This document shows positions 1 to 10,490 of a stretch of DNA of 64,000 nt, in pieces. The DNA comes from Myrica gale. Its lineage: Eukaryota > Streptophyta > Magnoliopsida > Fagales > Myricaceae. Below the pieces are notes generated by a model. The model worked only from the letters and a program-made list of their open reading frames with translations, was not told the origin of the DNA and ran no database searches. The stretch's first letter is position 1. Every line of letters begins with the position of its first letter. The stretch lies in NCBI GenBank assembly GCA_963930655.1, contig OZ005604.1, positions 8,318,001-8,382,000 on the forward strand. The letters are read 5' to 3'. The position numbers and the translations under genes are program-made.

Positions 1-177
1 CTACTTTGTGCGAGAGGAGGACTGCTTAAAGGTGTTTCACTCGACACCAGTGGCACTGTACCTGGGGTAGAATGCGTAAGTTGGGAAGTCTCCACAAGGT
101 TTGATGAATTGGTAAGAGCAGATCACTGATGTTTTCCACCTATTGCCATGATGCTAACTTGACAAATTAAAGCACAA

Positions 178-900
178 TCAATTTGTATCATCGGCGGATG
201 TGCCAACATCAGTAGAAATCGACAATCTTTCTTCCTCATCGGTGGTGACCTCTTCCTCCTCACATTCATCATCTATACAGTCGTCCTCTTCAACCATTTC
301 CTCTACTTCGGTCGAAGCATCTACAGTTTCAGGCTCAATATCATTGCAATGCAATGGGATCAAATCATAATCCCCAAAATCTATAAAGAGCTGAAAGGAC
401 TCAGTTTCTTGATATGTTTCATTTGGTATTGCCTCTTCAATCTCCTTGTCACCACTATCTACCATTCAAGAATATCATAAATGTTCCTATGACCAACTTT
501 TTGAACCACCCGCCAATGATCACCAGAGTCAGTGTTAGGTGAATAAAAACATTTGATTAAATTGACTACGAAGTATGAATGTATCATTTTGGTACCATTT
601 GCGATATGTGTTCACACTTGTAAAATGTTTATCTGTGCGTATACCTACATTTTGTTTCTCTAATCCCACCAATGAGATTTGAATAAGTACGCGACATTCC
701 CTCGTAAATATCGTAACTCAATGATATCCAATACCACACAGTAAAATTCAATATCTTTCCCAGCGTGATCCCCCGTAACAACCACTCCACTATTTTGAGT
801 TTTATGGCATTGTTCTCGTCAGTAGTGTTGTACTTAACCCCTAATGCATATAAATCATCATGCACATTCGAGGGAATTTCATCACTCAAGTTGTTAATCT
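178..900 (-). pseudogene. CACTA transposase C-terminal region (DUF4216-like part and acidic tail), broken
   Basis: Two minus-strand open pieces carry the end of the transposase polyprotein. The upstream piece (629-889) begins SDEIPSNVHDDLYALG, the position held by NESLADVSNNLYTLASG in the second CACTA of this window (28.4 kb). Known CACTA proteins have a DUF4216 domain here. A short stretch near 480-530 reads DHWRVVQKVGHRNIYDI, a usual lead-out of that domain, but in another frame, so at least one frameshift lies between. The last piece (178-465) is a highly acidic tail rich in Glu and Asp (EVEEMVEEDD). It was identified by order and resemblance only. The core of DUF4216 is poorly preserved. 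Confidence 0.55.
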
Positions 901-1219
901 ATAAACATGAAAACAAAATATTATCATAAGTACATGGCAAAAAAATCCTACGAAATAATATCAATATAAATGGAATAAATGTATTTTTAGTTAAGAATTA
1001 ATACACATTTTTTGAACCATTCTAGAAACTCTTCCTCATGCTGACTCTCGACATTGGTTGAACTTTGTCTCTTTAGAATGTCAATATGCTCACTATAGTT
1101 ATATTATTAAGAAATAATAATTTACATAAAGAAATTGAAACTTAAAAATACCAATATGAAATATAATTGAGAACTTACTTTAGGTATGCATCAATCTTAG
1201 AGCAATTGTTCAACACGTA

Positions 1220-2640
1220 CTATCTAACTTTTCCGAACTCTGCTCTCAACAAATCATACCCTGCTTCAGCTCCTAATGACTTGACATCTTGTGAAAAAAT
1301 ACTGAACTTATCACTTGTCAGATGCTCATTTCCTCCAACAACATTTTTATCCCCTCTCTTAAAACGTGTCTCAACACCACCAAAATACACAGAACAGAAC
1401 GTCCGACATTCATAATCCACATATGCCTTAGCGATTGACCCCCCAAAAGCCGCTCCATCGGATACATCCATTGACATTGTACTGAACCAACGAGGATAAC
1501 TTCACGAGGAAAGTGGACAGCCAAATGAACCATTATTCAATGTACGTGAACACAAATCCCTGAAAAATAGGCTCAGCTCTGTTATTGCAGCCCAAACATC
1601 TTTGCTCAAATAACCACGAATCGTAACTGGAAGTAGACGCTGTAGAAGTACGTGACAATCATGGCTTTTCATTCCAATGATTTTACCTTCCTTATCTTTT
1701 ACACAATGAGAGATATTAGAAACATACACATTTGGAAACTTTACAGTTCTCGCCCAATTACAAAATTCAACCTCCTCTTTTTTTGTTAAGGTATAACATG
1801 CATGCGACGTAACATAGGATTGACCACAAGGTTGTAGATGTAAATCCCTCTTCACCTTCATCTTAGCTAAATCTTTTCGAGAGTTCAATATATCTTTTGT
1901 CTTACACTCGATATTCAAAAATGTCCCGACAATATTCTCGCATTTATTTTTTCTGATATGCATAACATCCAAATTGTGGCGCACTTTCAAAGTTGACCAA
2001 TACGGTAACTCAAGAAAGATACTCTTCTTTGTCCAATTCAACTCCTGCTTAGTACGTTTTCTCTTCTTCAAAGCTTTACTAAACTGTACTGGTCTTACCC
2101 TCGTCAACTGCATTAAGACATCCTCACCTGACAATTCACTTGGTGATAGCCCATACTCTTTTTCACCATCAAACATTGTTCGATTCTTCCTCCAACTGTG
2201 ATCCATTGGTAAATAATGACGAGGACCCATGTATCACATCTTTCTACCGTGCGATATATATTTAGAAGCAGTAGATTGGTTACATACCAGGCATGCTAAT
2301 TTTCCCTTCGTACTCCACCCAGATAAATTAATGTACATCGGAAAATCATTGATAGTCAACATCACTGCTGCATGCATTTGAAAATAACTAGATGTTGACG
2401 CATCAAATGTATGAATACCTTCGAGCCATAATATTTTCAACTCTTCCACCGAAGGTTGTAAGGAAACATCAATGTCGATTCCTGGAGATTTTGGCCGTGG
2501 AATAAGTAGCGTCATCATAAAGAATGGATCCTACAAACACTTCCAAGGTGAAAAATTGTATGGCATAAGCACTACTGACCACATGCTATAACTTGTACTC
2601 ATGTTGCCAAATGGATTAACTTCATCGGTGGCTAACCTAA
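1220..2640 (-). pseudogene. TNP2-type CACTA transposase core (Transposase_21 and DUF4218), frameshifted
   Basis: This is the catalytic part of a CACTA transposase, which would excise and integrate the element at its terminal repeats. Reading leftward on the minus strand: the conserved run EVNPFGNMSTSYSMW near 2600, then ILRPKSPG-like IPRPKSPGIDIDVSLQP (2518 downward), then NDFPMYINLSGWSTKGKLAC, all typical of Transposase_21. The next piece (2230-1502) has LPYWSTLKVRHNLDVMHIRKN and MKSHDCHVLLQRLLP, the lead-in to DUF4218. The remainder (1533-1220) has YPMERLLG and CRTFCSVYFGGVETRFKR in two different frames. Three or more frame changes make it non-functional. Transposase_21 and DUF4218 are the standard domain pair of plant CACTA elements. 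Confidence 0.85.
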
Positions 2641-3153
2641 GACGAATATTACGAGCTTGTCGTCCAAACGATTCATGTTCCTTGTCGAACTCTTTCTATG
2701 CCATCTCATGTCCTCAACCGTTTTCTTTTAAATAAACAACTTCTGCAACCTCGGTATTAATGGGAAATGACACAAAACTTTCTTAGGAACTTTCTTGCGT
2801 TTTTTCGCACTATTGACCCAACTAGATTCACCACATACCGGGCATACTTCTAATTTCTCTGTTTCTTTCTAAAACAAAATACAATCATTGTATGGGTATA
2901 TAATTAAGACCCAGACCTTGATGTTCTTGCCTCCCTAGATGATTTATGCAAGGTCTCTCCTTCTGGAAGATCATCTTTAATCAAATCTAACACCATATTA
3001 AATGCTACAATACTCATTATATAGGGTCTTTATGTGCATCAACCATATCGTAAATGCTAACTTTGAAAAATGCTCACAACCCGAATAAAGAGGACGTCTT
3101 GCATCTTCTAATAGGCGATCAAAGTCCTTTGCTCCATATTCCCCTCTAGTTGA
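2641..3153 (-). pseudogene. Degraded N-terminal part of the CACTA transposase
   Basis: There is no long open frame here, but the stretch lies between the transposase core and the N-terminal Transpos_assoc domain, where the DNA of related elements codes for the first part of Transposase_21. Traces such as a Cys-containing CPVCGES-like motif on the minus strand (about 2820-2850) fit that position. Stops occur in every frame. It is best read as decayed coding sequence of the same element. Confidence 0.5.
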
Positions 3154-3439
3154 TTAGTCACTATTATGTCCATCTCCAGATGTTGTACCCGTAAACATCT
3201 CTTTACCAATATCCCACAACATTTCATCTTTTTCCTCGATCCTTTCATCATCATCATTCACTTCATCCTCACTGCTGTCATCTATAGTCTCATCTGCACG
3301 CCTAAACTCACCATATGGTTCACTGTACAACACCCATTTAGTATAACTTTTATCAATCTCATGCACAATCAAGTGATCCTCAACTTTCCACAATTCCTAA
3401 AAGTATATATTCATACACCGCCGACAAAGGCACCTAATC
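3154..3439 (-). pseudogene. Transpos_assoc domain of the CACTA transposase (main part)
   Basis: On the minus strand the sequence reads IRCLCRRCMNIYF, then a stop, then ELWKVEDHLIVHEIDKSYTKW and LYSEPYGE, followed by an acidic stretch (DDSSEDEVNDDDERIEEKDE). The Cys-rich C-x-C-x2-C motif followed by VxxHL and YxxW is the pattern of the Transpos_assoc domain at the N-terminus of plant CACTA transposases. The first residues of the domain are 1.34 kb away (4784-4859) because a solo LTR was inserted between QFM and IRC. Confidence 0.8.
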
Positions 3440-4783
3440 TCATGTGAGTCCTAGTTTCAGGATTAAGGCAACCCAAGAGGGGGGTGAATTGATTTTCTAA
3501 ACTTTTCAATATTAACCCCCAAAACCGTGTTTGCAAAGTAAATACTAATTTAACACAAGTATAATGATATAACAAGTATGTAAGTGCTAAATGTAAAGAG
3601 TAGGGATAGAGAAAGCAAACATGTGATTTTTTAGATAGTTCGGCAAACCCACCTATATCCACCCCTCAAGCTCCTTCACCGAGCCTTGAGGTTTTCCACT
3701 ATCTTCCAATAGCTTTTACACACTAGCTTGCGGGTGCTAGTGAACCGTACAAGTGTTTTCCTAGGATCAACACTCAAACCCTCCCAAGTGGTTTTTCGGG
3801 CTCACCACTCACAACCTAACCAAGCTTGAGATATACCCTCTCTAAGCTTCTTCTTTAGTGAACAACCTCACTAAAGGAAACAACTTTATTGGATAGGTAG
3901 ATGGAAGAACAAAAACTCTCTTGATAGAGTAGATATGAAAATGGAAGGCTCTATCTCTTGATTCACACAAAGACAAGTATATGAAAGTGTGTTTTGTGTG
4001 AATGCTATGAGAAATATAGAATAGGAAGGTTTAGAATATTTCTCAAGTAGTAGAAATGATATTTTGGTCGTTGGGTTTTCATTTTAGACAAAATGAAGGT
4101 ATATTTATAGGCCACATATGAAAACTAGTCGTTTATAGCCGTTGGGAGTTTTTGCTAAAATGAGCCGGTCGACCGCTACATGAACCGGTCGACCGCTTCA
4201 AGTTACCGTTACCCAACGATCATATTGTCAGAAGCTTCAACGGCTCTTTTGTCAAAACCAACCGGTCGACCGCTACATGTGGCGGTCGAAGTACCGGTCG
4301 ACCTCTTGAACAACCGGTCGACCTCCTCAACTTAAGCATGATCCGGTTCTTTTAAAAACAAGGTTTTTGACCACTTTTAAACACCCAATTTTGAAGACAT
4401 ACTTCCCATAAGTATATGAAGGTTTGGAGGTTTGATTGGGATGTTTTTAAACCTATAAAAACATTTTAATCTTTCAAACAAAACTTAAAACGGTTTATGC
4501 ATGTTTTGAAAGATATGCAAGTGCGTGATTCAAATCCTTGTTAAATGTGAAATAAAGAGTTACAAGGATTTTATCCTAAGGTCTTTGAATCTTCATTTTA
4601 AGCTCCTTGCATCTTTTTGTTCCTTTTTCTTCAAGGTTTGGCTCTTTTCGTCAAGTTGTCTTTGTCTTTGAAGATGTCTATTTTGTAAACTCATCAATTT
4701 TTTGATGATATTGAAATCATCAAAGTCTTGATTGTGCACAAAAGCCAACATCTCATTCTTGTCATCCACACATCCACGTGTCA
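3440..4783 (-). mobile_element. Solo LTR (Copia SIRE/Maximus-like?) inserted in the CACTA transposase
   Basis: The insertion splits the Transpos_assoc domain. It is flanked by the direct repeat TAATC (3435-3439 and 4784-4788). Joining the flanks at that repeat puts the transposase back in frame (QFM then IRCLCRRC), which fixes the boundaries better than the alternative repeat TCATG (3440-3444 and 4787-4791). On the minus strand it starts TGACACGTGG, has a TATA box (TATAAATAT, 4101-4109), and nears its end with CACCCCCCTCTTGGGTTGCC, a run I associate with SIRE/Maximus-type LTR ends. There is no coding capacity and no second LTR. Family assignment is an inference; the solo-LTR nature is well supported. 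Confidence 0.65.
4163..4326. repeat. Array of CGGTCGACC palindromes in LTR U3
   Basis: Six copies of CGGTCGA(C/A) lie at 4166, 4186, 4263, 4283, 4295 and 4315. Most are the palindrome CGGTCGACCG or one base short of it. They form pairs exactly 20 bp apart (4166/4186, 4263/4283, 4295/4315). They lie about 55-220 bp upstream of the minus-strand TATA box of the solo LTR, so in its U3 region. Confidence 0.85.
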
Positions 4784-4859
4784 TAATCATGAACTGTTTT
4801 ATCCCTTTGAAATACCTATCCTGAATCTATTCGTTTCATTCATCCAACTCTTATCCATC
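4784..4859 (-). pseudogene. N-terminus of the CACTA transposase
   Basis: On the minus strand from ATG at 4859 the reading is MDKSWMNETNRF followed, after a frame slip, by KGIKQFM. This is the standard opening of plant CACTA transposases (MDKSWM..., then a GV/GI-xxF motif) and the start of the Transpos_assoc domain. It is separated from the rest of the domain by the solo LTR at 3440-4783. A stop appears in the original frame just before KQFM. Confidence 0.75.
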
Positions 4860-6480
4860 TTTATCACCCTTAAAAAAAACAACAAAGCTTATTAGGACAT
4901 GCAATATGACTTTCATCTACTTGTAAAAAGGTAGTTGGTCCTATCCAAGATTATACGTTATGTACTGTATTGCATTACAAATGACTGATGTTATCCTTCA
5001 CCTCAGTAGAAATTTCGGCAGCATCTCCTATAGTTCTCCAAGTATATGCATTACTAAGTCGTTGTGAATTGTTGACTATGTTCGAAGATTCACAACGACT
5101 TCGTACTGATATACCCAGAGAACAAAAGAGAAATCCTACTGAAATCTCTACATCACGAGATGAAAGATAATATCAATCAATTGCATGCAATACAGAGCGT
5201 ATAATCTCAAACTGTCCAAACTTGGACAATTCAAGAATTATTGTATGGCATTCTTGGTGCATGTCATACAGTAATTCTCAAATGGGTCTAAGGCTAATAT
5301 GCATACATCAATTTATGCAAAATCATATCAAACACAAGCCACTTTGGTCAACAATACTCACAAACATATTCATTAAACCACTGATAAAATCAAAAGACTT
5401 AATGGAAAATACGAAGATCACGGGAAAGCACATTGACAGATATGCAACAATTTCCTCAACATCTCCCTAAACATTAAGTTTCCAAAAAAACAAATCGTAC
5501 GACAAAGCATAATTCTATTTCAAACCAAATCCGGGAAAACCAAGAGCTTTACTAATTAAAAATACGAAAACCTGCAATTGAGAAGTTTCACCATAACTGA
5601 AAATTATGTTAAGAAGAGATAAGGTAAAAGAGCCAAAAATATCAGGAAATTATTCCCTTATTTTTCTAGGAACAAGACCTTATAATATTATTAAAGATTA
5701 TCTCAAACCTATTAGATTCTAGGAGCATGTTGATAAAAACCTTTGAAAGATGTACCAACAGATATAATAAGTTGTTATATATATTTCAAAATAACTACGT
5801 CTTACGATATCTCAATACTGGAGCACATTCACATCATTAATTTAAGAAGCTCAATTCTTCGTCAAATACAAAGTTGCTAATACTTACACTTGACTAAAGA
5901 TGAAAATATTCAAGCAATTTTTGGGCAATATAGGTACCGAAAACAAATGAAATGGACAAATAAAATACTCAAGAGGAAAATAAAATACACAAGAGGACAA
6001 ATGCAATACTTGCCCGAAACAAAGCCATAAGTTTACAAATAGTCTTAGTGCCGAAATAGAGCAAGGGAAGCACAAATTATTGAGTCACTAATTTCTAAAG
6101 GTTTTTCTTCATATTCTGATAAAAAATACGAACAACAACTAAATACTCATAAAATAAATCCCAACTCAGCAACCAAATTCCTTCACAAAGAAAAATGGAA
6201 AAAAAACAACTAACAGCAACCAAATCCCATTCTCAGAAAATCAAAAGCTTAGCTCATTGTTGCTTTCCCCTTTATTTGCCTGGACTCACACCAACAAAGA
6301 AAAAAATACCAACTGACAGAATGGGTACATGCATTCAAAGTTGGAATTTTTATTTCAATGAGAAGAAAATGTAAACAAATTGAGGAATGGGCAGAAATAA
6401 CTTACCTAATGCAAACAAAAAGGAGGACGACGGCTAAAATGACCCAGGCTGGAGAGAACTTCTCTCCATCTTTCTCGTCC
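4860..6480. other. CACTA 5' non-coding region
   Basis: AT-rich sequence upstream of the transposase start, without a convincing gene. It holds a long imperfect hairpin (5004-5141) and the near-repeated AAATACTCAAGAGGA and AAATACACAAGAGGA around 5960-6000. Small open frames on both strands have no recognisable domain. It corresponds in position to the spacer before the transposase in the second CACTA (25.5-26.9 kb). Confidence 0.5.
5004..5141. repeat. Long imperfect inverted repeat (hairpin)
   Basis: The left arm (about 5004-5069) and right arm (about 5088-5141) pair over some 50-60 nt with small bulges. The innermost 14 bp are perfect: AAGTCGTTGTGAAT at 5056-5069 against its complement at 5088-5101, with an 18 nt loop. 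Size and shape resemble a plant pre-miRNA or a small MITE remnant inside the transposon 5' region. Confidence 0.6.
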
Positions 6481-6499
6481 TTGCAGAAAGGAATTAGAA

Positions 6500-6860
6500 T
6501 TCCTGGCAATCCGGTTCAAACAAAATTTAATTTTTGTTCGAACATGATTGTCCTTAAGTTAAACGGTGCATTAACAAAGTAAGTTAAACAGTGCGTAACC
6601 TTTGTTCGAACGACATTATCTTGTTTAAACGGTGCGTAACCCCTCGTTCGAACCATAATGTAATATTTGAACGACTTTTATGTATTAATTTTTCATAAAT
6701 TTATAACAAGCAATACACGACGTATTGGCCCAAAAATACAAATAAAAATTATATATATATATATATTATAACAAGCATTACGACGTCGTATGAAATGGCA
6801 GGAGCATCTTCAATAGACACGTGAAAGTCTTCGTTCGAACGGTAACTTCGTTTGAACCAT
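6500..6860. repeat. TTCGAAC-rich repeat block of the CACTA family
   Basis: The block contains many copies of a motif around GTTCGAAC(G) in both orientations (for example near 6535, 6605, 6640 and 6830) with the interleaved phrase AAACGGTGCGTAAC. Clusters of short direct and inverted motifs are the binding arrays for the CACTA regulatory protein in known elements. Related blocks occur at about 9200-9480, 22330-22740, 25830-25870 and 31140-31340. Confidence 0.6.
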
Positions 6861-7388
6861 ATATTCCAAATCCAACCATATAGTGGATTTGAATTCTAAT
6901 TTAAATGTTTGTGATAATAAAATTGGATTTAATTTACTTATATTAAACTAGGTTCATGTATCAAAATATATATAGTAAATGTATATAGGTATGCTCCTAA
7001 CAAGTTTACAATTATATATATATATATATATATAATATTTTTCCTTTGATATTTTTTCATAGACTAATGTTGTGGATTTAAATATTGCAATTATAGATAT
7101 AATGTAGAATATCTTTACAATCAAATTCATCATAAAAAGAAGCAAAAAAGTTTGATTTAAAAGGCGTAACATTACTGGGTGATCATGATAATATAGTAGG
7201 TAGCAATACATAATATCCCAAAATGTGATCATAATAGCGTAATAGGCATAAATACATAATATCCCAAAGTCTCAACGCATAGTGATAATAAATACATAAA
7301 AAAGACACAACATACTTAAACATAATAGACTGATCAAGTGTCACTGTGTGACACAAAATACAAATATAGTATATGATCAAGTATCTCA
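6861..7388. other. AT-rich non-coding stretch with TA microsatellite
   Basis: Non-coding, with a (TA)n run at about 7010-7034 and a shorter one near 6750. No gene seen. It lies just downstream, on the minus strand, of the CACTA accessory ORF. Confidence 0.5.
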
Positions 7389-8382
7389 CTACTTCCTTAG
7401 TTCATGGATCTCCTCCTCAATCTTTTCAAATCGCTCACCCATCCGCATTGTAATCTCGTCCAACAGTAAGTTCATCCATGGAGGACGCTTTGACCAACGT
7501 CATAGGTGGATGATCTACCTCGTCTTGTGGGATGGCTACGAGGAGGCGGTCCGTCATCTATGGCGTCCTCATCTGCACCGACAGCCCCAGCAACATGTGC
7601 TCCAACCTGAGGAAGATGAGGTGCACTAACCTGAACATACTACAACATATTGGCCCAATTGGAGTTTGTATCTTCTTATCAGACAAAATAGGAACACCAG
7701 CAGCTACCAACATTCGCGAGATCAGCAAGTCATGTGGGAGACCATCTCACTCGGATGTATACTGTTCATCTTGTAGAATCTGCTGAACAATAAGAGCTGG
7801 GAGATCAATCGGAGTCTGATGCGCAACCATAACGAGAAGGAATCCTCGCTCGAAACTGAGCGCAGACCGGTGATCATTCTGAGCCATTTCCCAAACGATA
7901 ATAAGATAATGCATTCGAAAGAATGCTATCATATCTAGATGGCATATCAGTGTAGATGACACAGTCATATCTGCACCTGTCACATCCTTCCACAGTTCTT
8001 CCAGTGTCATGTATACGGAGGGCCAAAGGTTGAGTATGCCGACACCTGGGGTCTCGGTAATATAATAAAATGAGCAATAATATTAGCGGATAGTGTGAAA
8101 AAACTCCCCTCACTTGGATAATCATCTCCTCGATATTGGCATCAACTGTGAGAACTTGTGCATAGAAGTCACGCACAAGATCGACGTATACATCCTCTCT
8201 CCTCAATGTTAGACTGTATGTTTTGACCTTCATACTCAAACTCATTGAAATCCCTCAAGCGAACAACTCACTCAATAACAATTGGTCTCTTGTAAATTAA
8301 TGCTTGATGCTGAGCTAGAGACAATGAGTCCCGAAGGTTTAGTCATTTGGGAAGATGAGGATGCACGTTTTCTTGGTGCCAG
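7389..8382 (-). pseudogene. CACTA accessory ORF: putative plant transposon protein with coiled-coil end, decayed
   Basis: A minus-strand protein that I do not know by gene name. The N-terminus reads APRKRASSSSQ, with CTG where an ATG is expected at 8382. The middle (8245-7747) carries EDVYVDLVRDFYAQVL and IIQVRGV, then a segment with DVTGADMTVSSTLICHLDM and LSFERGFLLVMVA. This order resembles the putative plant transposon protein domain (PF20167 type: an F-Y-x2-L motif, then VRG, then a helical half). The C-terminus, MGERFEKIEEEIHELRK and a stop at 7389-7391, is a short coiled coil. Frameshifts and stops break it. The complete CACTA at 23066-30132 has the same type of ORF before its transposase, so it looks like the element's second (DNA-binding or regulatory) protein. 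That role is inferred. Confidence 0.55.
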
Positions 8383-9751
8383 TTTGAAATCTGAAAAATA
8401 ATTCAAGCTAAAATTAATTCTTATAAATTCAAAATAAAGTGATTATCTAAATAAAATCATAACGATACCTTCTATCTTATAATATGTTATTAATCATTCA
8501 GAACAATTTAAAAAATAAATATGAAATAACGTAAACTATTTGTACATATATCTTGAATGATTTGTACTTGTAAAATGTCTTTTATCTTTTGAATTTTCTT
8601 GAACTCTCCATATAAATAATTTTTTATTATAGTATCTCATTCCTAAAAATACTTTTTGAAAAACTTGAACAATAGGGAATTTTTTTCCATCAAGCTTCCC
8701 AAATACAAAAGCAAATACATTTTGAAAACTAATATGCTAAAAATCAACCAAGAACAATATAGAAAAGAAATATGGAAAAGCAATTTTGTATATGGAAAAG
8801 CAAATACCAAACAAAACAGAACCAATAACAATATTAAGCAAAACAATTATAAAAACATTAACTCTAATGTATTCGCACTAGAAAAAAAAACAAGAACTTG
8901 ATCACACACTGCATAGGGTTGGTATCGAGTGTACTTGAGGAAGAAAAACTACCAATCTAACAAGAAAAACAATTGAACCGAATCACCTTCCAAATCGTAA
9001 GCATAAAACAAACGAACTAACAAGAAAAAAATGAAAGGCCACATACCAGGAAGCGAGGTTGAGCAATCTGGTGGAGAAAATGGAGATCTTCTAGTTTGTT
9101 GGACGAAATGGAGTGTGGACATTTAACTGCCTTTGTATCGATTGTACTTTTCCTTTGTTGTATTCTTCCTTTGTTCAAACAAAATAGCTTTTAAAATCAA
9201 AAAGTTCGGGAGGTAGATGACGGTTGGTTCTCGTTCGAACCACATATCTTTGTTCGCACGAACTTTGGACTGGTGCCACATATCAGCAGGTCAACAATTA
9301 ACATGTGGCTAAATCTGACGACACCAATTCAAACTACTAAAGCTTGTTCGAACTAGTTTAGGCGTTGCAAGCAAAAAAGAAATGTTGCCTGTGACGCCTC
9401 ACTCGCAAAGCAATTAAAATCGGACATCTGCAAACTTTTGCTCGAACCACAACTTTAGTTCGAACAAACATTTCAGGGGTCACAGGTAATGAAGAGACGT
9501 TGCCTGAGACGTGCTCAATGATTCTTTTCTTAGTTGGAAATATTTTTCTAGTTTACGATAAATTGGCGATTTTCCTTTAACTGGGCTTTAAGCAGACCAA
9601 AGTTGGTGAGGTGAGGGTGGATAACTTCCTTTTATTTGAGGATTTGTCCCCCGCTTGGTGTGGACTCCCTCCATATCTGTCAAGGCTAATTAAATGGGCG
9701 TCACATCTTGAATATTCTTTCTTTTCATACTTCATGCTCCTAGACACAGAC
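8383..9751. other. 5' end region of the CACTA element and flank
   Basis: AT-rich DNA, then a TTCGAAC-rich block (9230-9470: GTTCGAACC, GTTCGAACTAG, AGTTCGAACAAAC and others), then a probable worn CACTA terminus near 9525-9537. 9540-9746 is unassigned flank. The last five bases, CAGAC (9747-9751), are the left target-site copy of the adjacent Copia element. No gene seen. Confidence 0.45.
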
Positions 9752-10040
9752 TGTAGAAAATGAGGAGCCGAGAAAGAAGAATGCTTAGCAAAGAACAGAG
9801 AGAAAATGATGAAGAGTTCGCAATTGTGAATCTGCTTGAATGAATAGATAAAAATAGTAAAGGGGCACTTTATACACCGAGCTATAACAGAAAGGAAAGA
9901 GAAAAGGCTATAAGTAACTCTAGCTATACAAAGACACGTGTAAAGCTAAGCTAAGCTAATGAAAAAATACACAAAATACAATAACCAGAGGTAAGCTAAT
10001 ACACTGGAGCGTAATAACCCAATAACCCAGTAGATTAACA
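9752..10040 (-). repeat. 3' LTR of Copia element 1
   Basis: 289 bp, bounded by plus-strand TGTAGAAAATG and AGATTAACA. It is next to the polypurine tract at 10041-10051 and pairs with 14995-15276. Confidence 0.93.
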
Positions 10041-10124
10041 CTCCCCTTTAAGATGGAGTGCGTAAATTGTGCACACCCATCTTGCGATGGAGGTCATGAA
10101 GCGAAGCTGCTCCAAGACCTTTGG

Positions 10125-10490
10125 TTAATAGATCAGCAAGTTGTGCAGAGTGCGAATCAAAATCGATTGAAGCTTCTCCCTTACGAAGTGGTAGTCTATG
10201 TAAATATGCTTCATCCACTCATGGAAAACTGGGTTGGCGGTGATATGTAAGGCTACTTGATTGTCACAGAATAAAAAAGTAGGTTGGAAGTGAGTTATGT
10301 TTAGATCAGCAAGAACACATGTCAACCAGGTAAGCTCATAGGAAGTAGAGGCCATAGACTGATACTTTGCCTTTGCTGACGATTAGGAGATTGTTTGTTG
10401 CTCCTTAGATTTCTATGAGATAATGGATTCTCCAAGAAAAATGAAAACCAATTACTGATTGTCGTGACTTAGCATGCCACCCAATCCGCA
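10125..10490 (-). pseudogene. Copia RNase H remnant
   Basis: The minus-strand reading MASTSYELTWL, then FLFCDNQVALHITANPVFHE and KHIYIDYHFVREKL, is the RNase H end of Copia pol, which would degrade the RNA strand during reverse transcription. The upstream Ser-Ala-Glu-Ala-Glu-Tyr segment is worn (the sequence just before MASTS carries a stop). Dead copy. Confidence 0.85.

Larger units (their letters stand above)
1..9540 (-). mobile_element. CACTA (En/Spm) DNA transposon, decayed, cut by window start
   Basis: A minus-strand CACTA-type element. Reading from its 5' side (right): TTCGAAC-rich sequence at about 9200-9480, a second ORF (7389-8382), another TTCGAAC-rich block (about 6500-6860), and a TNP2-type transposase running from 4859 to below 200. 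The same order (TTCGAAC block, coiled-coil ORF, spacer, TNP2) occurs in the complete CACTA at 23066-30132, which supports one family. A worn terminal sequence may lie near 9525-9537 (plus strand TTCTTAGTTG where TTCTTGTAGTG is expected). The 3' terminus is left of the window. The transposase frame is broken by stops, frameshifts and a solo LTR, so the copy is dead. The right boundary is inferred. Confidence 0.75.
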
